DNA of 64,000 nucleotides, from contig CM074855.1 in assembly GCA_037501455.1 (NCBI GenBank), positions 38,721,001 to 38,785,000 of the forward strand, in the 5' to 3' direction. The first letter of the stretch is position 1. Each line of letters starts with the position of its first letter. Made by a program: the position numbers and the translations under genes. Shown one piece after another: positions 47,621 through 58,667 of this stretch. Source of the stretch: Lantana camara. Taxonomy: Eukaryota > Streptophyta > Magnoliopsida > Lamiales > Verbenaceae. Below the pieces are notes generated by a model, which worked only from the letters and a program-made list of their open reading frames with translations, was not told where the DNA came from and did no database searches.

Positions 47621-48417
47621 GATGCTAAAAGTCTTCAATATATAATATATATTTCCATTTGACTAATATATCCAAAAGAATGAAGAGAAAGAAAGACACG
47701 AGGATTACGCACAAAACTTAAAATTGTGCAACAATTGGTGCCGAACAACTTTCCATAATCTATCCCTGTCAAGTCTCACACGAGCATACAGTGAGTGAAG
47801 ACCCCACACAAGTTGGGTGCAAACTGCATAAATGTTTCACTCTATACGACAAACATGGGCCCCAAGTCCCCAACATTACTGGTCAACTGGGGAAATTCTT
47901 GGGTACATCGGGTGTGGGTCTCGGTGCATGCACCCTCCCTTTTTTTATTCAAGAAAAATAATAAAATAATGAAAAAAAAATTCAAAAATAAATAAAAAAT
48001 ATTTTTTTCTATTTTTTTAATAGAGGGTATATGCAACACCCGGTGTACCCAAGAATTTTCCGGTCAACTGTTAATTTCCGTAAAATCCGAACCGGAACTG
48101 CCTTGACTTTTGTTTATGTTTGTAAAGTTAAAAAAATGAGAAAAACAAGGAAGCCCCAAATCTCAGCCAATCAGAGAGATTCTTTTTGCCCCACACACAT
48201 TTCTGATTTCACCTTTTCCGATAAATACTGTTTCGACAGTTTCGAGATTTCAGTCCCAGCAAGCACGCATTATCACTGTAACGGCTACCATATTTTCTTA
48301 TTATTAAATCCTATAATTAATTAAATTTGTCCAGCTGTTTAATTCCTTTTCATATTTAATTAAATTTTAGCCTTTTGGAATATTTGCTCAAGTGAAGTGG
48401 AACCTCAAATTAGTCAA
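47621..48417. other. Non-coding host stretch between LTR A and the Mutator-like element
   Basis: AT-rich, with a poly-A-rich patch near 47945-48010 and no convincing frame. The first bases, GATGC, are the right target-site copy for LTR A. Confidence 0.6.
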
Positions 48418-48426
48418 TAAAATATA

Positions 48427-48708
48427 GGGGTAATTACATCTAGGTACCTTGCATTTAGGCCTAATTACAATTTAGTCCCTGCACTTTCGTTTATTACATA
48501 TTGGTCCCTAACGTTTAATGTCCGTTTGAGGTCCCTCGTTTCTGTTAGCCTTCCGTTAAATTTATTTATTTTTTCTCGAAAATACCCTTATATTTTTTTA
48601 TTTAATTAGGAATTTACTTAAATACCCTGAAGGACTTTTTTGTTATATCATAAATTATCAGGGATCGTTTTATTATTAAATGGAAACAACAGGGATGATA
48701 TTGTAATA
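48427..48708 (+). repeat. Left TIR of MULE
   Basis: Almost identical, as reverse complement, to 54308-54549. It carries one extra stretch of about 40 bp near 48590. Confidence 0.95.
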
Positions 48709-49660
48709 ATTTTAATTTTTTAAAAACTAACCGTTGGTGGCCGTTTATAGTCGTTACAATTGAGTTCCTGTAACGCCCCGAATTTCAGACAGTCAGGTAC
48801 GCTCGACACGTGTGAGTTTCGAGCGTTAGGATCTTACTTTATTATTTTATTATTTTATTTATTCAATTTACAAGTGTTATGTTAATTTTATAAATTGTGA
48901 TTTAACATGATTACATGAATTAATTGTCCAATTTGAATTAATTGCCAAATTGTCCTTAAGTGTTCATTTCCTTTTCTTTAAGGACTTAATTGCATGAAAT
49001 ATTAGGGGACTAAAGTGATCATTTCCCAAACTTGATACACTCAATTGCATGACTTATGGAGTTAGAGGATTTAATCATAATTATCACATATTTCCCCAAA
49101 TATATCACGTTATATGCATCTCTCTCTCAATCATCTTCATTTTCATACCAATCATCCCATGTTTGCTCCTCTCCACCGAACCACCATCCTTCAAGAAAGG
49201 AAATGGAGAAATCATCACCTTCGAGCTAGAATTTGTTAAGGAAATTCATGATTCAAGCTTAAGCATCCATGATCATCCATCTTTCTTCCTCCAAGTTCAT
49301 GTAAGTGAGGATTATGTGATTTCTTGAATTATGTATGAAGCTAGGGTTTATAATTCAAGCTTGATAATTCATGATTTAATGTTAGAAGCATGATTAGGAG
49401 CCTTAGGCTTGAATTCCAAGTATGATTCTTGAAGAATATGAGATTATGTGATAAATTTATATATATGCTCAAGTTGGTGATTATGATGATTAAAGCATGA
49501 TTTATATGTTTTGATGGCATATTAAGGTATATTGAGCATGTATACATGCATATTTCCAGAATTCTTGCATGTTGGGATGATTTTGGAGAGATTGGGGATG
49601 CTTGGTTTTGTCCCGAGAGCATCCCCTATTTTGTTCTGTTCTATGTTCTTCCTGCGTAAC

Positions 49661-49857
49661 GGGAACGGCCCTTCCCGTTCCCTTTGTAAGTAGGGAACGG
49701 CCGTTCCCATTGTTTGAATGATATGCTTGGCGGCGAGGACGGGAACGACCGTTCCCATTTTGGCTTGCAAGCCGGAACGGCTGTTCCCATCTTCGGGGAA
49801 CCCGACAGCGGGAACAGCCCTTCCCACTTTGAACTGGAACCTGGAACGGCCGTTCCC
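49661..49857. repeat. Six-dyad array (GGGAACGGCCGTTCCC type) in LTR G
   Basis: Centres at 49668.5, 49700.5, 49748.5, 49780.5, 49817.5 and 49849.5. The gaps are 32, 48, 32, 37 and 32. Confidence 0.95.
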
Positions 49858-50165
49858 AGCTCTCTGGTAGTGCAGAAATATTCTGCACAAAATTACAATT
49901 TTGGCCCCTCGTTCCAATGGCTTGTTTAATCCCGAATTGCTATTATATGATTGATTATATGTCGAAACAACATGTTTTCATGCTACATTGTGTATTGCTC
50001 GATGTCTCGTGTATGATTATGCCGTGCGTCATTATATGAATAATATGATTGAATTATGGTCTCATGCACGCACATTGTCCCGTTTCTTGTCCAGTTATTC
50101 TCCAGGGCGGAGATTGTGGCTTATGAGCATGTTCACGCATTCACGAGTCGCGTGTCGCCTGTCAG

Positions 50166-50975
50166 GTGAGGTTTAATTTCTAGTTACATAGAACCCGTAT
50201 ATCCCTTATGTGATATTTCGGCCAAAAGGTATTTATATTTATAATTTCCATAAACTATTGACCACGATTGATAGCTACATTTTATCAAGTCATGTTTCAA
50301 GCAAGCAAGCCAAGATTGTCCATGTTCATGATTTCAAGCATGTTTAGGCGAGTAGCATGATCGTTCACGATGGGCCCGAGGGTAGTAACTAGAGCCAACC
50401 GGGAAAGCAAGGGCTGACGGGTAACTCTGGTGCTATCCTCACCACATTTGGGGTCACCCCTGAATCCACTAGGAGGTTAGTGGAGGAAGGAGCTCCGGGC
50501 TTAGGGATTCATGTACCCTCTGCTCAATATGTCGTGGATGGTGAAGGCTAGCTACCTTCCCATCATTGGAGAGAGAAGGAGACTGGGGACGAGTCCGGCA
50601 CCACGGATGCGCCTCGGGTTATTTCATGATTGTTACTCCATGAATATGTTACCTGATTACACTATTGCACGATAGCACGATAATTGATTGCATGATCATC
50701 TCGTGATTAATAAACAAGCAAGCATGTTCATGTTCATTTAGAGTAAGGTTGGAGACCGCCCTCACTCGCCGGGGCCATGTATTGATTGATTGCATGATAA
50801 TGAACAAGGATTTAATATTGACAGTTGTATTCTCGGGCGAAGCTGTGTTATTATTGAACTTTTATAATTATCTTTTATAAACCTTTACCCGAGAATATAA
50901 CTTGCATGTTATCTGCGCTAATATATATGTAAACCCCTCACTCGGTCTTCACAGACTGACGCCTCCACCTTTCAG
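50166..50975 (+). promoter_or_regulatory. Intron-like module in LTR G
   Basis: GTCAG|GTGAGGTTTAAT to CACCTTTCAG|GTATTGCAG|GTGC, about 810 bp. The interior differs from that of C, while both ends and the TCGGTCT/AGACTGA hairpin are kept. Confidence 0.5.
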
Positions 50976-51455
50976 GTATTGCAGGTGCACGCTAGGCGGG
51001 AGTGAGTCGAGTCGGGTCCAGTTCATGTAGTCGTGTCATCAGTGGTTCGTGCATTTAATTATTAATATTAATTTTGGAATTGTAGTTATTGTTATTCTTT
51101 GATGGAAGATGATAATGTATTGATATGATAGTCTAGATTAGGCACTACTTGATAAATGAGTTCTATCATGATTGAACTGAAGGAAATAATTGTTATTGTT
51201 GAAATATGCTTCCGTTTTATCATGTTGCATCTTTAAGTTTCCCGCCTAGCTTGTCGTGTATTGCATTGTCACCCGTTCGCTATAGGTTGGTTCATGTACG
51301 GATTGACCGTTTCGTATGTGGATTGACCTATAGTGCGGGGGTGTGGCATCCCCACGTGTCAAGGGGTGTTACAGTTCTTATATATACTAGGTGTGCATTA
51401 CAACCAGCTTATACCAAAAAATCATGGAAAAATCAAGTAGCTCAATGTATACAAA

Positions 51456-53580
51456 TTATGCTCCTTTGAGATTTAAGAAGGAGAGATGCAGGAAAGCTAA
51501 TTGTACTCTACTTTTCCTTTGGTTTAGTCTACTCATTATCTTACCCCTAAGACCATCAACAGTAGGTACAGTATTGGCTTACCTCTGAGCTTGTTAATCC
51601 AGCTGTTGAATGACTCAGATATGTTATTTGTGCAATGGTCATTCTTGATTGCTGGATTAAATGCATGTCTACTCCACATGTGCGGTGGAATGTCCATCAA
51701 GTATGAATGTGCCCTTGGGTTGATCTCTTTCACCTTGTTCATGGCAAAAGCAAATCCTCTTCTGTTGTATGACCTTGCTGCCTCCCAGAAATATTTCTTG
51801 AGAGCATGTCCGGGGAACTTCAATCTGAAATTTGCAAATATATGTCTTGCACATCTTCTGTTGTTCGCATGAGGAACAACTTCATTGATTGTCTCAATTA
51901 GACCCTACAAAACAAAGAATCACTACTTGTTAACAAGATAAAAATTGCTATCAACAAGATAAAAACTGTTAATTAACAAGATAAAAACTGCTTGAGAATC
52001 AATATTAGAAACAATAACAAATAGATACATTTACCTTTTGTCTATCTCTCATGAATGTCCAAGGAAGGCCTGGATCAAAGTCATCTAACATTCTTCCTAA
52101 ATTCTCAAAGAAGAATGTCCAACTCTCCTTATTTTCGGTCTCCACCACAGCATAAGCCAAAGGGTAAAGACCATTATTACCATCCAACCCAATGGCTGCC
52201 AATAAAACCCCTCCAAACTGCCCTTTCAAATGACAACCATCAAATCCCAGAAATGGAGGGCAACCAGCAAAGAAGCCTTTTTTCAAAGGCTCCAAGCCCA
52301 CAAAAATTCTTAAAAAGGTTGGTGTCACATTTAGGCTTGGTCCTTCTGGAATATAAGACTGTAAAGTAACAAGACTTCCTTCATTAAATTGGGGCAGAAC
52401 TCTAGCATAGTAAGGAAGTTTGCCATAAGATTTACTATGGCTACCTTCAATCTCCTCTTTTGTCTTCAACCTAGCCCTATAAATCTGCATGTAAGGAGGC
52501 CTAATGTTATATTTCTGCAACTTAGCTTCTATGTTTTTAGGTGTCAAGTCAGGAGTTTTCCTCAATAACTTCACAATTTTAGAAGACAACCAATCTACAC
52601 TTGCTTCTTTTGTGCAGTCACTTCTCAAACACGTATGAACACCGTTATAGGTTTTAATCTGGAAAGTAACACCATCCAACATAATAGAAGCATGCATCCT
52701 CCATGAACAACCATGATTTTCACACTCAACTGTTACTCTATTCAAGTCATTCTTTTTCCTAATCATTGTAAATCCCTCCTGAATCACATAATCTTTCAAT
52801 CTTCTCCTTAAATGCTTGACATTTCTGAAGTATTTACCCACCCTTAAATCAACCCTACCAGTACCCTCATCAAAATCAGCTTGTGGATAATTGAATGTAC
52901 CTTTCAAAGGATCATCATCAAAGTCATCATCAGACATATTTTGTTCCTCACAATGATCATCACTCTCATAGTTAGACATGTCATCAGAGTCATTGGATGC
53001 ATCAAAGTCAATATTATCTACATTTTCCAAGTCAATCTCAGGTACATATAAGCTATCATCTGAGTTATAATCCTCATCACCATCTAATTCACAAGCATTT
53101 GAAGTCTTTCTAGTACTACCCCCCCACAGTTTGTTTGCCTTTGCTTTTATGAACAGCCCTTGTAGTCTTAGAAACAATTTCTTTCCTTGTTTTATTTCCA
53201 TTTCCTACAGCTTCATTTACTTGACATCTATTATTCCCATGTCCAACAACCTCATCAACATTAGCTTCATTATTAGATGCATTATCATTTTCAAGATTGA
53301 CACTAGGTTGATTAGAGGCACGAACTAAATAAACATCAAATGATTCATCTTGTGAGTTTCTCTCAAACATGCTTAACAAATCTGCATCAGATTCCACATT
53401 GATTCTACCCCTACCACCAAATGTACTACCTAAAATCTTATAACCATCATCCACTGACCTAAATAACTGTACCAAATCAGCTCTAAAATCTATAACACTG
53501 TACTTATCTGGGTCAATTTTATAAAGACTGGCGATTGTGTCCTTGTAGTGCACCACCAACGTGTAGGTTTTGTCACCCAT
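51456..53580 (-). pseudogene. MuDR-type transposase gene, frameshifted and 3'-truncated
   Basis: The start is the ATG at 53580 (MGDKTYTLVVHYKD). Domains: an N-terminal PB1-like region (about 100 residues), an acidic linker, the MuDR N-terminal DNA-binding region (YFRNVKHLRRRLKDYVIQEG, WRMHASI, CEN-C type residues), then the MULE catalytic core (FDGCHLKGQFGGVLLAAIGL, LAYAVVETENKESW, RDRQK). A homopolymer of seven G at 53111-53117 shifts the frame; six would be in frame. A phase-0 GT-AG intron (51905-52034) lies after RDRQK, and the next exon continues GLIETINEVVP. A second one-base shift near 51553 precedes GKIMSRLNQRK. No SWIM zinc finger follows; sequence runs out in the TIR region. It would cut and paste the element, but this copy is inactive. 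Confidence 0.92.
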
Positions 53581-54307
53581 AGTGCCTGCATACCCAGTCA
53601 AAAATTCAGAAAAGAAATCCGAGTAAAAAACACCTCAAAAATGACGTGAAAAAACCCAAGCCCACTCAAAATGGCTAAAACTTACTCATGTATACAAAAC
53701 GAAAAAAAACCTAGTTGAAAATTTTAGGGCTTTCTCGTAAAATGTAAAATTTTTCCATTAAAACGAGCGAAAATAATGAGCATCAAAACAAGGGTTTTCA
53801 AAAGCAAAGAAATCGAAACAAAATTAGTCTCATTGTAGAAAATTTTTATGCATTGCACACAAACCCTAACTAACAAACCAAGTTATTTCGGAAGAACCCA
53901 AAATCGGACATTTACGACATCAAAACACCGATTAATTTGAGGTTAAACCATTAACCAAAACAAAAATTACAAAAAAAAAACAAGAAAGGAGTGCTGGTCA
54001 CTAACCTACAAAGCTGGTCTTTCAAGATCTTGTAGAATCAAACGACAACGAGCAATAAAAACCAGGTTTCAGCTAAATTTTCGAGCTCAAAATGTTCTTC
54101 AATGGCGGGATATACTCTCCATTCTAGGGTTTTCTAAGAGAACTGTGTTCTTTGAAATGAGACAAATGATGTTAGGATTGTTAAATTTTTCCTAAGGCCT
54201 TGGGTGCAACGTAATTGAGGGTAAATCAGCCATTTAAAAAATATGGTATATTCAGACTTTATTTTTTGTAAAAAAGAAGTCAGACTGTCAAGGGTTTCAA
54301 TGAAAAA

Positions 54308-54549
54308 TATTACAATATCATCCCTGTTGTTTTCATGTAATAACAAAACGACCCCTTATAATTTATGGTATAACAAAACAGTCCTTAAGGGTATTTTCGG
54401 GGGAAAATAAATAAATTTAACGGAAGGCTAACAGAAACGAGGGACCTCAAACGGACATTAAACGTTAGGGACCAATATGTAATAAACGAAAGTACAGGGA
54501 CTAAATTGTAATTAGGCCTAAATGCAAGGTACCTAGATGTAATTACCCC
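54308..54549 (-). repeat. Right TIR of MULE
   Basis: Reverse complement of the left TIR, ending AATTACCCC just before the 9-bp TSD. Confidence 0.95.
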
Positions 54550-54558
54550 TAAAATATA

Positions 54559-55582
54559 AAGAAGAGGGGAAGAAAAGGGGAAAAGTAGGGTGTAACCTCA
54601 CTCTTTCTGCGTGAATCTGGACTGATGATGATGTTCCAAAAATTTTGGTTTAGATCCAGCTCAATAAAATAAAATAAGTATATTATACCTATAATTGGAT
54701 TATTTATTTTTTAAAAAATTTACATCAATTATTCTAACAAGTATAAAAATAAAGTACTTATAATTTTTCATTATATTAGTTTGACATTATCAATTTCTCC
54801 CTTTCACGTTATATTAGTTTGATCGAATTAACTTTGATTCAAGGCCAGTTGGGGAGAGATATTATTGTTCTGACTCTACTTGTTGTTTGTACCGGTTGCA
54901 AATGATCTTAAGATATTTGTTTCGCTTTTTTTCTTCATTTGTATGTTTGTGTGTATGATCAGTTTCTGATTATTGTCTATTGAGGTACTGACTGAATTTT
55001 TTTTTTTTTTTTTTTTGTTCAGTACTGACTGAATATTGCTGAAATGTAACGATATGATGATGGGGAACAATTTAAGCACATATGTAATGAAATGCAATTT
55101 AAGCACATATGTAATGAAATGCAATTTAAGCACATATTTATTTTTTAAAAAATTTACATCAATTATTCTAACAAGTATAAAAATAAAGTACTCTTAATTT
55201 TTCATTATTAGTTTGACGGTATCAATTTCTCCCTTTCTCGTTATATTAGTTTGATCGAATTAACTTTGATTCAAGGCCAATTGGGGAGAGATATTATTGT
55301 TCCGACTCCACTTGTTTGTACCGGTTGCAAATGATCTTGAGATAATTGTTTCACTTTTCTTCATTTTTATGTTTGTGCGTATGATCAGTTTATGATTATT
55401 GTCTACTGAGGTACTGATGGGGAACAATTTAGCCACATATGTAATGAAATGCAATAATGTGATGATCGAAAACAAGCTAGCTTCACAATTTCACCACTGG
55501 CATTGGTGACCTCCAACAACCCAATGGAAGAATAAAAACGAGCTAACAACCCCCACAACCCTGTGTTTTTCGAAATGATCAT
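54559..55582. other. Non-coding host stretch with tandem duplication
   Basis: AT-rich, with a poly-T tract (about 55000-55016). It is mostly made of a duplicated block described separately. No convincing gene. Confidence 0.7.
54706..55455. repeat. Tandem duplication, period about 434 bp
   Basis: The block beginning ATTTTTTAAAAAATTTACAT at 54706 recurs at 55140. Copy two lacks the poly-T stretch and some flanking bases. At the junction (55070-55137) a 27-bp unit (ATGTAATGAAATGCAATTTAAGCACAT) is itself repeated two to three times. Confidence 0.9.
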
Positions 55583-55848
55583 AAAAAACCCTGACAAAAA
55601 AAAAAAAAATATTTTAAAAAACCCTATATTTTTTAAAATAAACTCACCGCCCCCTCATCCCAAATGATCAACAAAAAAGTATAAAATTCCTATTATACCC
55701 TTATACACTGTTCACACCTATAATATTATTAAAAATTATTTTTTAATTCAAGATAATTATAATATTAATAAATAAAATAAAATTTAAATTATATTATTAT
55801 ATATATATTAAAAAGTGTTATAAATATATAATATATATAAATATTATA

Positions 55849-55852
<4 letters not shown>

Positions 55853-55905
<53 letters not shown>

Positions 55906-56082
55906 CATATTAATAAATTAACAAATTTATAGAAATAATATTTTATATGTATATTATGTATATTAGAAACTATCTATCTATATATATATATATATAATTA
56001 TCATGAAAATTATATATATGTATATATTATACTCTATTATAATAACTAATATATATATTTGTAAATGTATTTTATATATATG

Positions 56083-56170
<88 letters not shown>
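55853..56170. repeat. Cluster of (TA)n and (TAA)n microsatellites
   Basis: Long TA runs at about 55853-55903 and 56084-56120, then (TAA)n to 56170. Element H inserted just beyond, in ATATA. Confidence 0.93.
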
Positions 56171-56171
<1 letters not shown>

Positions 56172-57137
56172 TAATTAATTAATTTATAGAAATAATATAT
56201 ATGTATATAATATATAATATATATGTAACGCCCCGATTTTTCTAATTAACTCTTTACATTTCATTATAATTTTATAAAATTCTTAAAGCATTATTTATAT
56301 GAATTACTTGAATTAAAATCATTAAAAATATTATTTCATGACACGGAAAATATTTATTGCATGAAATCAATACCGAGAGTGTTTCAAATTACCAAATTGT
56401 CCTTAGTTAAAAATTTGTCAAAACTCTAGGGACTTAATTGCATTAACTTTAGGGACTTGATTGAGTATATTTTTAAATTGTGCATACTTAATTGCATGAT
56501 TTCATAAGATAAAGGATTAAATTGCAATTTCTACAATTTCACAAAATTCAAGGGATGAATCATGTATGAATATCTCCTAGCTTCCATGATCATTTATCAT
56601 CAAATATTTCCCCAAAATATTCATCTCTCTCTCGGTTCCAAGAAGAGGAAAGGGAAGAAGTAATTTTTCATCATCCATCTCAAGAATCATCAAGAAATCT
56701 TTCAAGGAAATTAGGGAGATCATCATCATCATCTCTTTCTTCCTCCATTTCTTAGTTTCAAGGTTGGTTGTGCATGAATGGATGATTCTTGATCACGATA
56801 GAAATGGTTAGGGTTTGAGATTTGTATGATAAGTGAATTCTTGGTAGATGAAAGCATGATTGTGTAATCATAGCATGGATTATAACATGATTTCCTTATA
56901 AATTCTTGAATAAATGAGTTTGAATGATCAAGTATGATCATGAGCATGAAACATGAATTATTGATGATATTTCATAGTTTAAGTATTCAATTGTTATCTT
57001 GTCATTTATTGAAGATATATGCATGTATATTTCTAGAAGTTCATGTCTTTATTGATCAAACTTGGCTTTTGTTGTTGTTTTGGTGCCATTGCCGAGAGCT
57101 TCCCCTGTTTCTGCCCTGTTTTCAGTTGCAGGAACTC

Positions 57138-57363
57138 GGAACGACTGTTCCCAGCCTTAAGGCTTTGTGGGAACGGGCGTTCCCACCTTTCAAATAAAAA
57201 GGGACGACCGAGACTGGGAACGGCCGTTCCCATTTTGGCCTTGCGCCGGAAGGGCCGTTCCCAGCTTCCGCGGGTTTTAAAAAGGGGAAAACGTTGGCGC
57301 GCTTTTGGGGGAAACGGGAACGACCGTTCCCGTTTACAAATGGAACGGGGAACGGCCGTTCCC
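57138..57363. repeat. Six-dyad array (GGGAACGGCCGTTCCC type), H 5' LTR
   Basis: Centres at 57144.5, 57176.5, 57223.5, 57254.5, 57323.5 and 57355.5. The gaps are 32, 47, 31, 69 and 32, so three pairs again. The 69-bp gap includes a GC-rich insertion. Confidence 0.94.
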
Positions 57364-57653
57364 ACCTGTGTTGCAGAACAAAAGTTTCTGCATAAAATTA
57401 CGAAATTAGCCCCTCGATCCAACGACTTCTTTAACCCCGAATTGCTATAATATGTGCTAATATGATGTGAAACAACATATTATGATACCACATTGCATTT
57501 TCCTTGTCATCTCGTTGCATTTCCGCCGTTCGGCATATTTAGGTCATTTAAAGTCATGTCTCACGTGTACACGTCTATTTTGCACAGACCAGGTTCGTAG
57601 GAACGGGAAGCAAGCCCAGTAGGCCGTGACCTACTTGCGTTATATCAGTAAAG

Positions 57654-58054
57654 GTGAGGTTTAATTGTTGATTGCAGGGAACTTGTACCACCTCGCACCT
57701 ACTTCAAGTCAAGTTGTACGTATACATTGTTACCAACTATGTACCATGTTATAGTGATTGAATCATGATCATGTTACCGTGATATCGTGAATGGTGAAGG
57801 CTCGCAACCTTCCCGTTATTGGAGTGATGTAGTTATTGGAGTGATGTAGTTCATGGAGTGATGTAGTTATTGGAGTGACGGAGTTGGTGGAGTGACTGGG
57901 GTTCATGATATTGACACGGGTGCCGTGTATTTGAATGGCATGCTTGTATATTTGTTTCTAAACTATTGATATTGATAGTTATATCTTGCAGGTTATTGCT
58001 TTAATGTAATTAAGCCTCACTCAGTCTTCCGTGGACTGACACCCCACCTTTCAG
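57654..58054 (+). promoter_or_regulatory. Intron-like module in H 5' LTR
   Basis: AAAG|GTGAGGTTTAAT is the donor-like site. TCAGTC-TTCCGTG-GACTGA hairpin, then ACCCCACCTTTCAG|GTACTG is the acceptor-like site. At about 400 bp it is the shortest such module here. It lies upstream of the primer-binding site, so it would be a 5'-leader intron. Confidence 0.5.
57815..57899 (+). repeat. Five tandem 17-bp units in H LTR
   Basis: GTTATTGGAGTGATGTA repeats at 57815, 57832, 57849, 57866 and 57883 with a few changes. The same set is in the 3' LTR (61621-61705). It occupies the place of the 103-bp repeats of C. Confidence 0.93.
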
Positions 58055-58433
58055 GTACTGGAACGCGGTCGTGGGCTAGGCGGGAGTCGAGTCGGGTCTT
58101 GCATTCCTCCGAGTCTAGCATTTCACTTTCATGTATAGCACTTTTGGCATCATATTATGATTGTTGTTATATTTTGAACAGGTGGATATGTATAAGTATG
58201 CAAGAGATGATAATGTATTGATAGATATATATTATACACTGATGAATTACTCGGTGCTTCCGCTTCCTTTTATGGCATGTATAGTTAAGTTTCCCGCCTA
58301 GCCTGTCGGGTATTGCATTGTCACCCGTTCGCTATAGCTTTGATTTATGTATGGACTTTCCATTTCATACGTGGATCGAGGCTATAGTGCGGGGGTGTGG
58401 CGCCTCCACTTGTAAGGGGTGCTACATCTAAGG

Positions 58434-58445
58434 TGGTATCAGAGC
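58434..58445 (+). other. Primer-binding site, initiator tRNA-Met (H)
   Basis: TGGTATCAGAGC lies seven bases after the 5' LTR. Confidence 0.95.
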
Positions 58446-58667
58446 CCGGTTGCAAAACCGAGGTTCTAGTGTCGTGTCGTGTCAAGTCTAGGTCGAACGG
58501 CATAGGGTTATATGAGAACTGTAAGTCCTGCATATTATATGAGATTACTTGAACCTAGTTGAATTCATGAATTATGTGAAGAATGTGTTTCACTTATGCT
58601 TATGATTTAGTTATGTTCATTAGCATCTATTAACCCAACATACATATCAAGTGTTTTAAGTCACAGG

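Larger units (their letters stand above)
48769..51373 (+). mobile_element. Solo gypsy LTR 'G' inside the MULE
   Basis: 2605 bp from TGTAACGCCCCGA to GGGGTGTTACA. Flanks GTTCC (48764-48768) and GTTCT (51374-51378) match at four of five bases. It has the same parts as LTR C: six-dyad array, GTGCAGAA/TTCTGCAC hairpin near 49870, donor, acceptor, and GCTAGGCGGGA and TCCCGCCTAGC arms. In place of the 103-bp repeats of C it has unrelated sequence. Confidence 0.93.
48427..54549 (-). mobile_element. Mutator-like DNA transposon (MULE) carrying solo LTR G
   Basis: Long terminal inverted repeats begin GGGGTAATTACATCTAGGTA. An exact 9-bp TSD, TAAAATATA, lies at 48418-48426 and 54550-54558; 9 bp is diagnostic for Mutator elements. 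Without LTR G (2605 bp plus 5-bp TSD) the element is about 3.5 kb. A MuDR-type transposase gene is on the minus strand but broken. Confidence 0.96.
56224..58426 (+). repeat. 5' LTR of element H
   Basis: Contains a possible promoter (CCAAAATATTCATCTCTCTC near 56608-56630), the six-dyad array, TGCAGAA/TTCTGCA hairpin (about 57371-57392), donor, five 17-bp repeats (57815-57899), hairpin plus acceptor, and GGCTAGGCGGGA (58074-58085) pairing with TCCCGCCTAGCC (58292-58303). Confidence 0.96.

Noticed and set aside
51206..51588. Small plus-strand frames near the MULE/LTR G boundary
   Set aside because: They cross the LTR-MULE junction or oppose the transposase gene, so they are shadows.
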